NCBI RefSeq assembly: GCF_000346465.2
Contig: NC_034015.1
Location: 5,617,789-5,681,788 of the forward strand
Source: Prunus persica
Taxonomy: Eukaryota; Streptophyta; Magnoliopsida; Rosales; Rosaceae
Direction: 5' to 3'
DNA: 64,000 bases
Part shown: positions 11,255 to 21,746 of the stretch, in pieces
How positions within the stretch are numbered: position 1 is the first letter of the stretch
Layout of the letters: each line of letters starts with the position of its first letter
The notes under the pieces: model-generated
The model's input: only the letters and a program-made list of their open reading frames with translations
Database searches by the model: none
What the model was told of the DNA's origin: nothing
Program-made: the position numbers and the translations under genes

Positions 11255-11690
11255 AACAAAGTTGACCTTTTGGCCATTTAATGGCCAGCCCATGGGCTGA
11301 CGAAAGCCCCTATATAAACTACATCAGACAAAGAGCAAAAGACCCCGACATCAAACACAAAAACCTACTTTTTGTCTTTCAATCTTCTATCCCTAGACTA
11401 AGTTTTTATTTTCCAAGCAAGTAGACTAGATCAGTTCTTCACTTTCGTTAGTGTAAGTTTAATTTCTTGTATTTTCCATTACGTTGTTTTAAGATTCAAT
11501 TTTATCGCTTTATTGTTAATTGTTATCGAATTTTCTTTAAGCTTAATTTAATTTCAAATTGCTTTATTTTATTGCCTTTATCATTTATATCATTCTTATT
11601 TCGTTCTTCGTTTAATTTAAGTTTATCTATCACTTTGATTTACTTTATCATACTTTAATCCTCTTCTTTAAGTTTAATCGCATACATATG
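11255..11690 (+). repeat. Right arm of the 0.45-kb inverted repeat, promoter-like core
   Basis: This is the partner of 8975-9430. It holds CAGCCCATGGGCTG, a CTATATAAA box at about 11310, and a leader running to AGTTTAATCGCATAC. It leads straight into the frame of the pararetrovirus-like fragment at 11691, so it could be that element's promoter and leader, but no tRNA primer site is seen. Confidence 0.55.
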
Positions 11691-12108
11691 AATTCAGAAT
11701 AAGCACAACAGGCGCAAAAGTTTTTGATGAAATCTATAATCAGATAGCAGAACAAATTTCAACAGAAGACAACAACAATGCATACTGGAATAGCTTAAGA
11801 GAAGAAGAGCTACACAATATAGACAACATGATGGAAGCATGAAGACCATGTGAAGCTAAGCATCATCAATCCCATTTCCACGTAAAGAGATCATCCAGCA
11901 GGATAGTCGCCAAACTATTTGGCTCCATACGGCCAATACAAAGCAACATATGAAAAGAAGAAACATTTTGGTTTCATCTGGTTAGCAGAAACAGAAGGAT
12001 TCCTTAGGAAATCCAAAAATGAATAAGGGCATTATTGTCCAAACACTTTAATTTTGTCCTTCTTTATAAATATTGTACCTATTTTGGGTTTATTTATAAG
12101 TCTCCCTT
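11691..12108 (+). pseudogene. Possible 3' end of an endogenous pararetrovirus ORF plus intergenic region
   Basis: Frame 11710-11841 reads a short acidic segment (FDEIYNQIAEQ through LREEELHNIDN) ending in a natural-looking TGA. About 265 bp of non-coding sequence with a TATAAATA-like box (around 12065) follow. A polyprotein C-terminus followed by a promoter-bearing intergenic region is the Caulimoviridae layout, and a reverse transcriptase fragment of that family lies at 6898-7945. The assignment is inference from composition and context. It is interrupted at 12108 by the LTR element, whose TSD is CCCTT. Confidence 0.4.
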
Positions 12109-12572
12109 TGTTGTAAAATAACTGGGATATGTGCGAATATTGAGCTGCACGTAAAGTAGATGAGACACAGTATTTAACGAGGTTCGGCTATGCCTACGTC
12201 CCCGGAGAGCAGCAGTAGTAACTTTTCCACTATGTAAAATAATAGGGCTACAACTTTGTGTTTACAATATGTATGGCTCACTCAATTTTCTCTCTTGGAG
12301 AATTTCTCTCTTGCTCTCTTTCCTCTCAACTCACTCACCTTCTTTCTTCCTTCTCTTCCTCTTCTCTGCCTGACTCTCATTCTTCTCTCAACTGAAGGTG
12401 TTTTTGCAAAGGCAAGATGCCTTATTTATAGGCAGATTGGGTTAGACAAACTTTACCCAAAGTCTCCAAATGAATAGTTAGTGGGTTCCACACAAAAACC
12501 TTTACAACACAAACTTTACCCAAAGTCTCCAAATGAATAGTTAGTGGGCTCCACACAAAAACCTTTACAACA
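12109..12572 (-). repeat. 3' LTR of the non-autonomous element
   Basis: 464 bp, with TG..CA ends. Its last 120 bp are two tandem 60-bp copies (ACTTTACCCAAAGTCTCC unit), also present in the partner LTR. The polypurine tract lies at 12573-12585. Confidence 0.85.
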
Positions 12573-13149
12573 CTCCCCCTTGGAGACCACAAATAATATG
12601 TCAGTTGCATCATTAAAGACTTGCTTGGAGAAAAACCCAGTGAGGTAAAAAAAAACTGGTGGAAGGAAGAAGATTACAGTAATCAGTGCAACATACTTCT
12701 GGATGCTCCCCCTGATGAATGTCTCCCCCTGATATCTTCATGATTATCTTTTGGAGCGAAAATCTTTCTAAGTGAGTGGAGGATGTAGCCATTAACAATT
12801 CTCGTACTTGAGTAAGTAAATATATTTCCAGTGAGCTATTTATGGTGTTATGCGGAGATAGCATCAAATATGCCTCACACCATCCCAAAATGATGGTGAT
12901 GGAGTTGAGCTCTATCTGAAAATATGATGTCCGGTCCAATATACTTCCGGAAAATCCTTAAAGTGTCCAACGGATAATCCTCATAAAAATGCTTCAATAC
13001 TTTCTTAGTATAGGCAAGAATCTCGTTGGCATAATGCTCAATCTTTAAGTTGAGACAAATATTTCATAAACTCTTCAGAAGCTTTGCAAATACAATATAA
13101 TTAATGTACTCACTGAGGCAATTTATGCATATTAATATTGAGTACAGAT

Positions 13150-14366
13150 TTTGTGCTTCAAGCACATGTCCTTTAGGGACTTGCTTTATGCAATTTCAAT
13201 CCTCTCAAAGGATTTTGTTTAAAGGAATTAAACTTTATGACACATTATATAGCTTTAACCCAGCTATTTATACATCTTTAGGGAATCACTTCAGGTGATA
13301 TGCTCTGTGCATTTAATAACCCTTAAAGATAATATGTTGGTCTCCGTAATTGTGTAATAAGGGGGGCACAATTGAATCTGTAAATATGGAGAAAACCCAA
13401 CATTCCTTGTTTCTGCCAGAAACAGTGTGTCATACAAAGTAGGTATATTCCCTTTTATTCTGAACACCCAAGTATAAATTTCAGTATTAACATCTTTTGG
13501 GGTTCGTATTGTGGGTTTGTTCTTTCACGTTCATTCTCATTTATAATGGAATTACCTCATTCCATTTTGGCCAATGATATTGTCGACATTTAATAACTGA
13601 ACGTGGTTCCAATCAACACAGCCAATTGATGATTTGAGTAGCTACTCCAAAACCAAAAATTGTCATTCATCAATTCATGATCTCATCATTCTCATTTGCA
13701 CGTGCATGCATCAATTATAAGCATTTCTTTGCTTTTGGGTACCCAAGCCACTTCATGGGGCTTTTATTATGTGAGAATGTGGATTATAACCTCCAATGGA
13801 GCGTTATTTTACAGTAGGGCGTGGATAATCTCTATTTAGGAAGTTGGAACATTTAGAACCCATATATCTGTCATGCTGCAGGCATGCCACAGATTAATGC
13901 ATACATGTCAATTAATTTCTGGGAGTTTAACCCATACAATTTGCTACGCATTAGGCGTGCACAGTATCAATATTGACATGTCAAAGGATTGTCCTTTCGG
14001 GACTTCAATCCACATCATTTGCTACGCAACAGGCGTGCATCATATTGATCACTGCTATACCCATATTCTGTTCTTATGGGACTTTAATCTGTGCAGTGTA
14101 TTATCAATGTATCCAACTTGCAATCTGTAAAATTTGCGATTAATTTCTGGGACTTTAACCCATACAATTTGCTACGCATTAGGCGTGCACAGTATCAATA
14201 TTGACATGTCAAAGGATTGTCCTTTCGGGACTTCAATCCACATCATTTGCTACGCAACAGGCGTGCATCATATTGATCACTGCTATACCCATATTCTGTT
14301 CTTATGGGACTTTAATCTGTGCAGTGTATTATCAATGTATCCAACTTGCAATCTATAAAATTTGCG
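13150..14366. repeat. Run of short stem-loops plus a 228-bp tandem duplication
   Basis: Many small perfect hairpins follow one another: TGTGC-TTCAA-GCACA (13152-13166), GTCC-TTTAG-GGAC (13168-13180), TAGCT-N7-AGCTA (13250-13266), ATCAC-TTCAG-GTGAT (13285-13299), AATTGTG-N12-CACAATT (13348-13373), GTTTCT-GCC-AGAAAC (13409-13423), AATGGAA-N8-TTCCATT (13545-13566), ATAAC-CTCC-AAT-GGAG-C-GTTAT (13786-13807) and CATGC-TGCAG-GCATG (13872-13886). Copies 13911-14138 and 14139-14366 are nearly identical tandem units, each with TGC(T)ACGC hairpins closed on ATTAG or AACAG. Confidence 0.65.
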
Positions 14367-15422
14367 TTAATAATTCATGGATACATACAAGCCATTCTTT
14401 TGGAACGGACTTATCTTCCCATTTGGTTACCTTTCAAGATAAAATATCAAATAAGTATATACGCATAAAATAACACGAGTATTGCTTACATCCTTAGGTG
14501 GGAGAAACTTTTCTCAAGTATCATTCAAGCTCGTATCAGCCCAGTAAATATAATGTAGCGCTTGATGATCTAGTTATATCCTGCAAGAGCAAAATCACAA
14601 CTCTTTTCTCCGTCAAAAACAAATAACCCTCAGAGTTAGGATCACTTCATGGATTCTTTCTTCAGATGTTCATTCTAAAGAAATAAAATCTCTTATGAAC
14701 AGAGAGTTATAAAAAGAGAAAAAATGCAAAAATAATGTGATATTGATTGCAAGAGAAGGTAAGCAATCAAGGAAGGAAGCTGGTGGGAGCAGACAATAAG
14801 CTCTCATATCTCCTAGTCTAGAAGGACTTCCGAAGATTAGAGCATAAGATCACCTTCACAGTTTCCTGATGTAGCGGAAACGTGATCAGGGATAGTCTTG
14901 CTTCCTGAATGGATGATCAGAGATAGTCTTGCTTCTCGGGCATATTGAGTGCTCACTGATAAGAAAAATAAGTAGATATCGCATCACTAGGTATGGAGTA
15001 AACTGGATCTCTTCTGCAAAGAAAATTTTGTTAGTAACACATTTATACACAAATACAATGAATAGGTAGAACCGGTGAATTTCAAATTAGCCATAGGAAA
15101 ATTGCGAGATTCTCGGGATACTTTTGAAAAAGTAGCTCCGTGAAATCCGTAAAGCAAGATCAGCTTTGACGAAAAATAATACTTGAAAACGCCGAAAGTG
15201 TCGACAGGCATTATCAGAGGCCACGTGAAGTTTTGGACTCTGGGAAAGAAAAAGATAATATGGGGATTCGAGAAGATATTGGGATCCTGGAAATGTTGCC
15301 ACATTTTCGTCTATAGATATTGCCTTTGCAAAACTTGATTGGAGCAACTGCGTTTTAACTCAACTTCCTTCATTTTCTGAAACTTTAGTTTTTATAAGAC
15401 TTTCTTCAAAATCTTCTTAAAA

Positions 15423-15974
15423 ATGGCTTCCTCTTCTTCCTGCCCAAATTATTTCAATTTAAATGATGCTCCCACAACAAACAGTGACGCCAAAGTTTGG
15501 CGTCCATCCTTTGTATCCCAAAATCGTCATCTCACAGTTAATGATTCTGTGATGATGAATGATGCTACTGCTGTCATAGTAGCTAGGAATTTCATTACTC
15601 CAATGGATGAAATGCTGTTAACAGGGAGGTCTGAGGAAGAGGCTATTGATGACTCAATGGCTTTTAGCATTCAGAGTGCTGCTTCTGTTTCTAACATGGC
15701 TGATCGTTTGCGTGCCAAAGCAAACGAGGTTGAGAGGTTAACAACTGAAAATTCGTCTCTCCAAAGAATGCTCCATGAGTCTCAACAGGAGGTTGAGAAA
15801 CTTAAAGGAGAGAATAATGCCTTGTTGAAACTGGTGAGTTCGTACTCTGTTGATACACTGAGAAGGCTAGACATGCTGCAGGTCTCCAATGAAAGAATTT
15901 TGGGAGACCACGAGAGGCTCATGGCTAAGCTTAAGAGGCGCCGTCCTCTTCCTTCAGAGGCTTCCAGAACATAA
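15423..15974 (+). CDS. Antisense coiled-coil protein carried by the LTR element
   Basis: An intact 183-codon ORF with ATG at 15423 and TAA at 15972. The N-terminus is Ser/Asn-rich (MASSSSCPNYFNLNDAP); residues about 75-130 form a predicted coiled coil with regular Leu/hydrophobic heptads (ADRLRAKANEVERLTTEN, then LQRML and VEKLKGENNALLKLV). The C-terminus is basic (MAKLKRRRP), a possible nuclear signal or nucleic-acid-binding tail. A TATA-like TTTTTATAAGA at about 15388 lies 35 bp upstream of the ATG. It runs opposite to its host retroelement and is not a displaced gag or pol in sense. I do not recognise a named domain. Conservation of an open frame in an element that lacks its own polymerase suggests selection or very recent mobility; with LTRs almost identical, neutral persistence is also possible. 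Confidence 0.65.
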   Translation: MASSSSCPNYFNLNDAPTTNSDAKVWRPSFVSQNRHLTVNDSVMMNDATAVIVARNFITPMDEMLLTGRSEEEAIDDSMAFSIQSAASVSNMADRLRAKANEVERLTTENSSLQRMLHESQQEVEKLKGENNALLKLVSSYSVDTLRRLDMLQVSNERILGDHERLMAKLKRRRPLPSEASRT

Positions 15975-16084
15975 TGTAATTTTATAGATTTTACAGGGCC
16001 TGCACCTTCATTGCAGGTGGAAAAAATCTATCTGTTGTATGTTCCTGTTATAATAATTGCGCACATTCTTTAAACTTGCACCTG

Positions 16085-17210
16085 TGGTTTTTACGTCTTT
16101 TCAAAATGACGGTTTGGAACCTTGTGCCTTATAGGTTCAAATAACCACATTGACTCTCCCAAATTTCATATTTCAACGTATGGAACTTTTGGCCTGGCCT
16201 AAACACAAAACTCAGAATTTATTTGCCCTTTTCAAATGGACATGAAATATGAATTGAGTAAAAGCCACGATAATATCGCAATATAGTAGTGAAGAGCATT
16301 AACTACTATATACCCACAACCTCAAGTTCGGGATTTCTCGTATATTTGAATCCATGTGCTTCTGGCCCAGATATAACAAAATATGTGGGAAGCCTCAATT
16401 CATCATTTGAGGTTTATACTGATATTATCCATTTCACGGTGTATTCTTAACAACCGGAATTCACAAAATATATTTCTTCCTTGAGGTGTCGATTATAACA
16501 GAATCGAACTTTATTAAATTCATCATTCTCTTATGCTAAAGAAATATGTGGCGTACCACAATCTGTAATAATACCTCAAGGGTTGTCCATTTAACTGTTG
16601 GAACTTTAGGTTCTTAACACTGTTAGATTTTGAACTTCAGGCCAAAATCACATATTCTCATGGTATGGACATTCAATCCCCTTAGATTTTGAACTTCGGG
16701 CCAAAATCGCATATTCTCATGGTATGGACATTTTTACAATTTTCTGTACATATTTCTGGACTTCAAGCCCTTACATAATTGTCCATGTTTTGAGGAACTT
16801 CTGGCATCTCATTTAATTGCTCATCCATGAGTTTAAGGAACTGCAGGTTCCCTTTTGAATATAGTGACGGTTTACCCAAAATGGTTAATATTTATGCATA
16901 CGTCACTATTCATGTATACGGTACTATTCATCAAGTCATGAATACGTATCTATTCATATGTACAGTACATTTGCCAGTACAATTATTTTTCATGTGTACG
17001 GCACTTTTAACCAATACGGTACTGTTACATCATCAAGGAACTCTAGGTCCTTATTTACATGTCAAGGATCAAGGATCTTCAAGTCCGATATCTTGTTTAC
17101 AGGTATAGTACCGGAGAGACTGCCAGCTCTCATATCAATATCATCATCAAGGATCTTCAAGTCATGATGTAATTGTATGATGAGGATCAAGGAACTTCCG
17201 GTCCTGATCT
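16085..17210. repeat. Second stem-loop-rich tract with GGAAC-type hairpins and a 66-bp tandem repeat
   Basis: Examples: GAACC-N12-GGTTC (about 16118-16139), CCTCAA-N8-TTGAGG (16393-16412), TGTGG-CGTA-CCACA (16547-16560), GGAAC-TTTAG-GTTC (16600-16613), GGAAC-TGCAG-GTTCC (16837-16851), AGGAAC-TCTAG-GTCCT (17036-17051) and GGAAC-TTCCG-GTCC (17191-17204). Two tandem 66-bp copies, each with ATTTTG-N10-CAAAAT, lie at about 16614-16735. No coding sequence. Confidence 0.6.
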
Positions 17211-17281
17211 GCATACTGTAAAAAAACTCATCATACAGAACAATTAATCCATAAAATAAATTGTTGGTAAATAAATTACTG

Positions 17282-17854
17282 GTATGGACGATAAACCCGC
17301 ACCATACTTTAAATAAATGTAAATGTGCGGTAAAATAAATTCATAAATTAAATTGCTTGCTGTATGGACGTTAATCCCGCACCATACCTTAAATAAAATT
17401 AAATGTGCGGTAAAGTAAATTCATAAAGTATGAGGGTTAATTCCACATCATACTTTAAGTAAAAGTAAATTTGCGATAAAGTAAACGTGCTTGTATGGGC
17501 ACTAATTCTGCTCCATACATTTAAATAAAAGTAAAGGCGTGGACGATAAACCCGCACCACTCTTTTAAATAGATAATGTTGTATGGGTAATAAACCTACA
17601 CCATACAGTAAATAATATACAGTAAAGTAATTTCATAAAGTATGAGGGTTAATTCCACATCATACTTTAAGTAAAAGTAAATTTGCGATAAAGTAAAGGT
17701 GCTTGTATGGGCACTAATTCTGCTCCATACATTTAAATAAAAGTAAAGGCGTGGACGATAAACCCGCACCACCCTTTTAAATAGATAATGTTGTATGGGT
17801 AATAAACCTACACCATACAGTAAATAAAATAAATGTGGGGATAAAAACCACCAC
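17282..17854. repeat. Array of eleven GTATGG/CCATAC hairpins in the element leader
   Basis: Units of 20-26 nt at 17282, 17362, 17428, 17493, 17539, 17581, 17640, 17705, 17751, 17793 and 17835. Stems occur as GTATGG/CCATAC, GTATGA/TCATAC or GTGG/CCAC, and the loop usually contains TAA. Units 7-10 duplicate units 3-6 with a 212-bp shift. On the element's sense strand this lies between the primer site and the interior, i.e. in the RNA leader. Confidence 0.75.
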
Positions 17855-18238
17855 AAAAAAATATAGAAGGTGAAACTGTCCATATAATTACCATATATAA
17901 GGATAAAGTAAAGACAATTATTTGTGCATTCATATCAACACCATAATCAAATAATATAATATTATTATACTAATATATTAGTGGAAAGCTAGACATATCA
18001 TGTTGGCTTTTCTTCTTTTCCCTTGCAATTAAGTTGAACTTGTTGTGTAGAGAAATAATAAAATAATAGAAAAAGTAAGAGGCATAGAGCTTATCCTTAC
18101 AGTTGGTTTGCTCGTATATCTCTCTTGCAGACCACAGCTCCTCCACTACTTTTCTTCCTTACATCAACATAAGGGTTATTAGTATAGATAATAGTGCAAC
18201 ACAAAAATTATACCTAAGAGCTTCTCGTGCTGATAACG

Positions 18239-18702
18239 TGTTGTAAAATAACTGGGATATGTGCGAATATTGAGCTGCACGTAAAGTAGATGAGACACAG
18301 TATTTAACGAGGTTCGGCTATGCCTACGTCCCCGGAGAGCAGCAGTAGTAACTTTTCCACTATGTAAAATAATAGGGCTACAACTTTGTGTTTACAATAT
18401 GTATGGCTCACTCAATTTTCTCTCTTGGAGAATTTCTCTCTTGCTCTCTTTCCTCTCAACTCACTCACCTTCTTTCTTCCTTCTCTTCCTCTTCTCTGCC
18501 TGACTCTCATTCTTCTCTCAACTGAAGGTGTTTTTGCAAAGGCAAGATGCCTTATTTATAGGCAGATTGGGTTAGACAAACTTTACCCAAAGTCTCCAAA
18601 TGAATAGTTAGTGGGTTCCACACAAAAACCTTTACAACACAAACTTTATCCAAAGTCTCCAAATGAATAGTTAGTGGGCTCCACACAAAAACCTTTACAA
18701 CA
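18239..18702 (-). repeat. 5' LTR of the non-autonomous element
   Basis: 464 bp, one visible difference from the partner LTR. The primer-like site lies immediately outside it (about 18222-18238). Confidence 0.85.
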
Positions 18703-19781
18703 CCCTTCTTATTTTATCAGAAATAACTATCATTTTAGTAACCTACGGTTGTGTTATTTGCAAATACTATTTTAGGATGACTATATGAACATGGAAACGT
18801 TGGAGAGTCGTTTGCACAATTTGTTTAAGCGACCCCAAAACCAGAGCCAATAGTATCAACAACTTGTTAATTCTTCCTCTCCTATTGGTACGATGGTACC
18901 GACCCCTGGTATGTCACACAATGGGAACTCAAATATGATGGCTACTTCTTCTGTGGATGCTTCTATGAACACTACAAGAGGAAGTACTAGCATTGCACCT
19001 ACCACAGTCAACACAGGGAACCTGTTGCCTGCTGGCCCCTTACATGGCGGTTCATTCAATAGATCTGACGGTAAATTGTATTTTTTCATCATTTCTCTAA
19101 ATTATTTAATCTGCTTCTCCAAACAACAGTTACAAAATCTGCTTTTTTTGGTTCTATGTCTAATGGATATCAGCAATCTCCTGCCAGTTTCTCCATTGGT
19201 ACTGGAGGAAACAAGTCATCAATGGGTGTGCAAAGAATTATCCGCCAAATGATTCCTACTCCTGGGTTTAATAGCAGTAGTAATCAGTCTTACATGAATT
19301 TGGAATATTCTAATAATGGGGGTGGGTTTTCTACTGTTGATTCTTCAATGGTAACACAGCCACAACAGCAAAAGCAGCATATTGGTGGTCAAATTAGCCG
19401 TATACTTCATAACGTTGGCAGCCAAATGGGCAGTGAAATAAGGTCTGGCAAGCAGCAGACATCTTATGGGTTGCCAAATGGGGCTCTAAATGGTGGGTTG
19501 GGATTGATTGGGAACAATTTACCACTGGTTAATGAATCTGGAACTTCTGAGGGCTATATGACATCAACATCTTGTGCTAACTCTTCCAAACCATCACAAC
19601 AACACTGTGATCAACATCAGCGGCCTAGAATGCAAGGTATGCTTTCTCTCCTCCTGTCCCTTTTTGTGTGTGCATCACATACATATATGTATATCATAAA
19701 AGTCCGGTTTATCTATAAAACTGCAGGTTGTGTTCCATTGAGCAGTTTATCTCAACAGTAATAATTGTTTTACCAGGTGAT

Positions 19782-21746
19782 TGTTGATTTTTGGTGTGAA
19801 AACGTTTATACAGAGGAAGGAAATAGAATACTCAGAGAGAATGAGAATGTTCTGTATTTTTCTATTTTAAAGACTCACCAAAAGCATGCTCATATACATG
19901 ACATATACTGCCGAAAACTAGGATCCTAAATTTTAGGATACAAGGACTCATCTCCTACCATACATGATCATTGGAGGCTACGATTCTTACACCTAGGCTA
20001 GAATCAGTTATCTCAGTACAGCTAAGAAAAGACAAAAAACAGCTATAGGAATTATCTCAAAATAGAATAGAGTAGCTAACGACTACTTCCTAAAAAAGAA
20101 AGTTCTTCATTTCTTCATTCTTCTCAGCAACAATCTGCAGGATTGTCATCTGCAATTTGTATTAAGCTCAGTAAGTAGCTTAATTCTCAACAGCCTCTCC
20201 TAAGCTGCTTACTGGCTTAACTCCAAGTTTCGACCTTAGATACTTGAATCTGTCTTTGGGCAGTGCTTTAGTAAAAATATATGCGAGCTGTTCTTCACTT
20301 CTGCAGACTTGCATGTCGATCACACCTTCTTGCAAAGCTTCTCTTATGAAATGATACCTTCTGTTTATGTGCCTAGTTCTTTGATGAAACACTGGGTTCT
20401 TGGCCATCGAAATTGCTGACATATTGTCACAGAATAGAGGTGTTGCCTCAGTTTGCATTTCACCAAAATCATCAAGAACAAACCTTAACCAAATAGCCTG
20501 TGTTGTTGCCTCAGCTGCTGAGACATACTCAGCTTCAGCTGTTGATAGTGCCACTGTATTTTGTTTCACAGAGGCCCAAGAGAATGCTCCACTTCCAAAG
20601 CTAAATGCATAGCCAGATGTGCTTCTGCTATCATCCTCACTGCCTGCCCAATCTGCATCACAGAATCCAATGAGAGTTGCTGAATGATTTCTCACATACT
20701 CAATGCCATAGTTAAGAGTTCCTTGCACATATCTTAGAACCCTTCTTGCAACTCCCATATGCTTCTTTGTAGGACTAGTCATAAACCTTGACAGCAAACT
20801 GGCACATTAAATCAGGTCTTGTTGCTGTTAAGTATAGTAGACTTCCTACTATTTTCCTATAGAGTCCTTCATCAGCTAACTCACTCCCATCCACTTTCTT
20901 GAGTCTCTCACCAGTAGGCAATGGAATGGATACTGGTTTGCAGTCTTCAAGCCCAAACTTCACAAGCAAGGATTTGGCATACTTGCTTTGATGAATGAAA
21001 ACCCCTTGATTAGTTTGTAGTATTCCCATGCCCAAGAAGTGATGAAGGAGTCCGAGATCTGACATTTCATATCTCTGCATCATCTCCCTTTTAAATCCAG
21101 TAAGCATCCTCTCACTATTTCCAGTATAAACAATGTCATCAACATAGATTGAGACAATGATCAAACCTCCTTCATTATCGGATCTAGTGTACAAAGTAGC
21201 TTCACTAATATGCTTCTTTTGAACTTGCACATAGATAAAAGAGCAACCTTTATCCCTTTTGGGAATTTTTCAGGAAGGCCCTCTCTCTCACAGCTCACGC
21301 CCCTCTCTGGATTCAGACCTGGAGCTCTGATACCATGTTGATTTTTGGTATGAAAACGTTTATACAGAGGAAGGAAATAGAATACTCAGAGAGAATGAGA
21401 ATGTTCTGTATTTTTCTATTTTAAAGACTCAGCAAAAGCATGCTCATATACATGACATATACTGCCGAAAACTAGGATCCTAAATTTTAGGATACAAGGA
21501 CTCATCTCCTACCATACATGATCATTGGAGGCTGCGATTCTTACACCTAGGCTAGAATCGGTTATCTCAGTACAGCTAAGAAAAGACAAAGAACAGCTGT
21601 AGGAATTATCCCAAAATAGAATAGAGTAGCTAACAGCTACTTCCTAAAAAAGAAAGTTCTTCATTTCTTCATTCTTCTCAGCAACAATCTGCAGGATTGT
21701 CATCTGCAGTTTGTATTAAGCTCAGTAAGTAGCTTAATTCTCAACA
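19782..21746 (-). mobile_element. Internally deleted Copia element inserted in the HAC1-like exon
   Basis: Both 411-bp LTRs (19782-20192 and 21336-21746) start TGTTGATTTTTGG and end TTCTCAACA, with about ten visible differences (roughly 2.4%). An exact 5-bp duplication, GTGAT, flanks it (19777-19781, 21747-21751). TGGTATCAGAGCTCC, an initiator-Met primer site, abuts the LTR at 21336 on the minus strand. The interior is only 1.14 kb. Confidence 0.9.
20193..21240 (-). pseudogene. Copia pol remnant: reverse transcriptase C-terminus and RNase H
   Basis: Two overlapping minus-strand frames. 21230-20775 carries the Copia reverse transcriptase region (IYVDDIVYTGN, LGLLHHFLGM, GSLLYLTATRPDLMCQF); 20797-20180 carries RNase H (GFCDADWAGSEDDSRSTSGY, LSTAEAEYVSAAEATTQAIW, CDNMSAISMAKNPVFHQRTR, FTKALPKDRF). 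The first ends and the second begins in different frames near 20775-20797, so a frameshift separates them. gag, protease, integrase and the reverse transcriptase N-terminus are deleted. Continuous homology in the remaining part shows a single large internal deletion, so the element depends on others for movement. The RNase H frame runs into the 3' LTR, as in many Copia elements. Confidence 0.85.

Larger units (their letters stand above)
12109..18702 (-). mobile_element. Complete, very young non-autonomous LTR retrotransposon (LARD-like)
   Basis: Both 464-bp LTRs (12109-12572, 18239-18702) start TGTTGTAAAATAACTGG and end CTTTACAACA. I find a single difference, C at about 12519 versus T in the copy at 18649. 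The element is flanked by an exact 5-bp duplication, CCCTT (12104-12108, 18703-18707). A primer-like site (CGTTATCAGCACGAG on the minus strand) abuts the LTR at 18239, and a polypurine tract (AAGGGGGAG on the minus strand) abuts the other at 12573, so the sense strand is minus. The 5.7-kb interior has no recognisable gag, protease, integrase or reverse transcriptase. It contains an antisense ORF (15423-15974), a 228-bp tandem duplication and long stem-loop arrays. It must have been mobilised in trans, recently. The primer site suggests a Copia helper. Confidence 0.85.

Noticed and set aside
13873..14473. Cys/His-containing ORFs in the 228-bp tandem repeat
   Set aside because: Frames arise twice because of the duplication, lack codon bias or domains, and overlap the stem-loop tract.
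17282..17854. Regularly spaced repeats reminiscent of a CRISPR array
   Set aside because: Repeat units vary, the spacers are similar AT-rich text and not unique sequences, and the context is a plant LTR element leader.
18386..18607. 73-codon ORF present in both LTRs
   Set aside because: An identical frame in both LTR copies is expected from LTR identity; it covers the transcription and leader region and shows no protein character.
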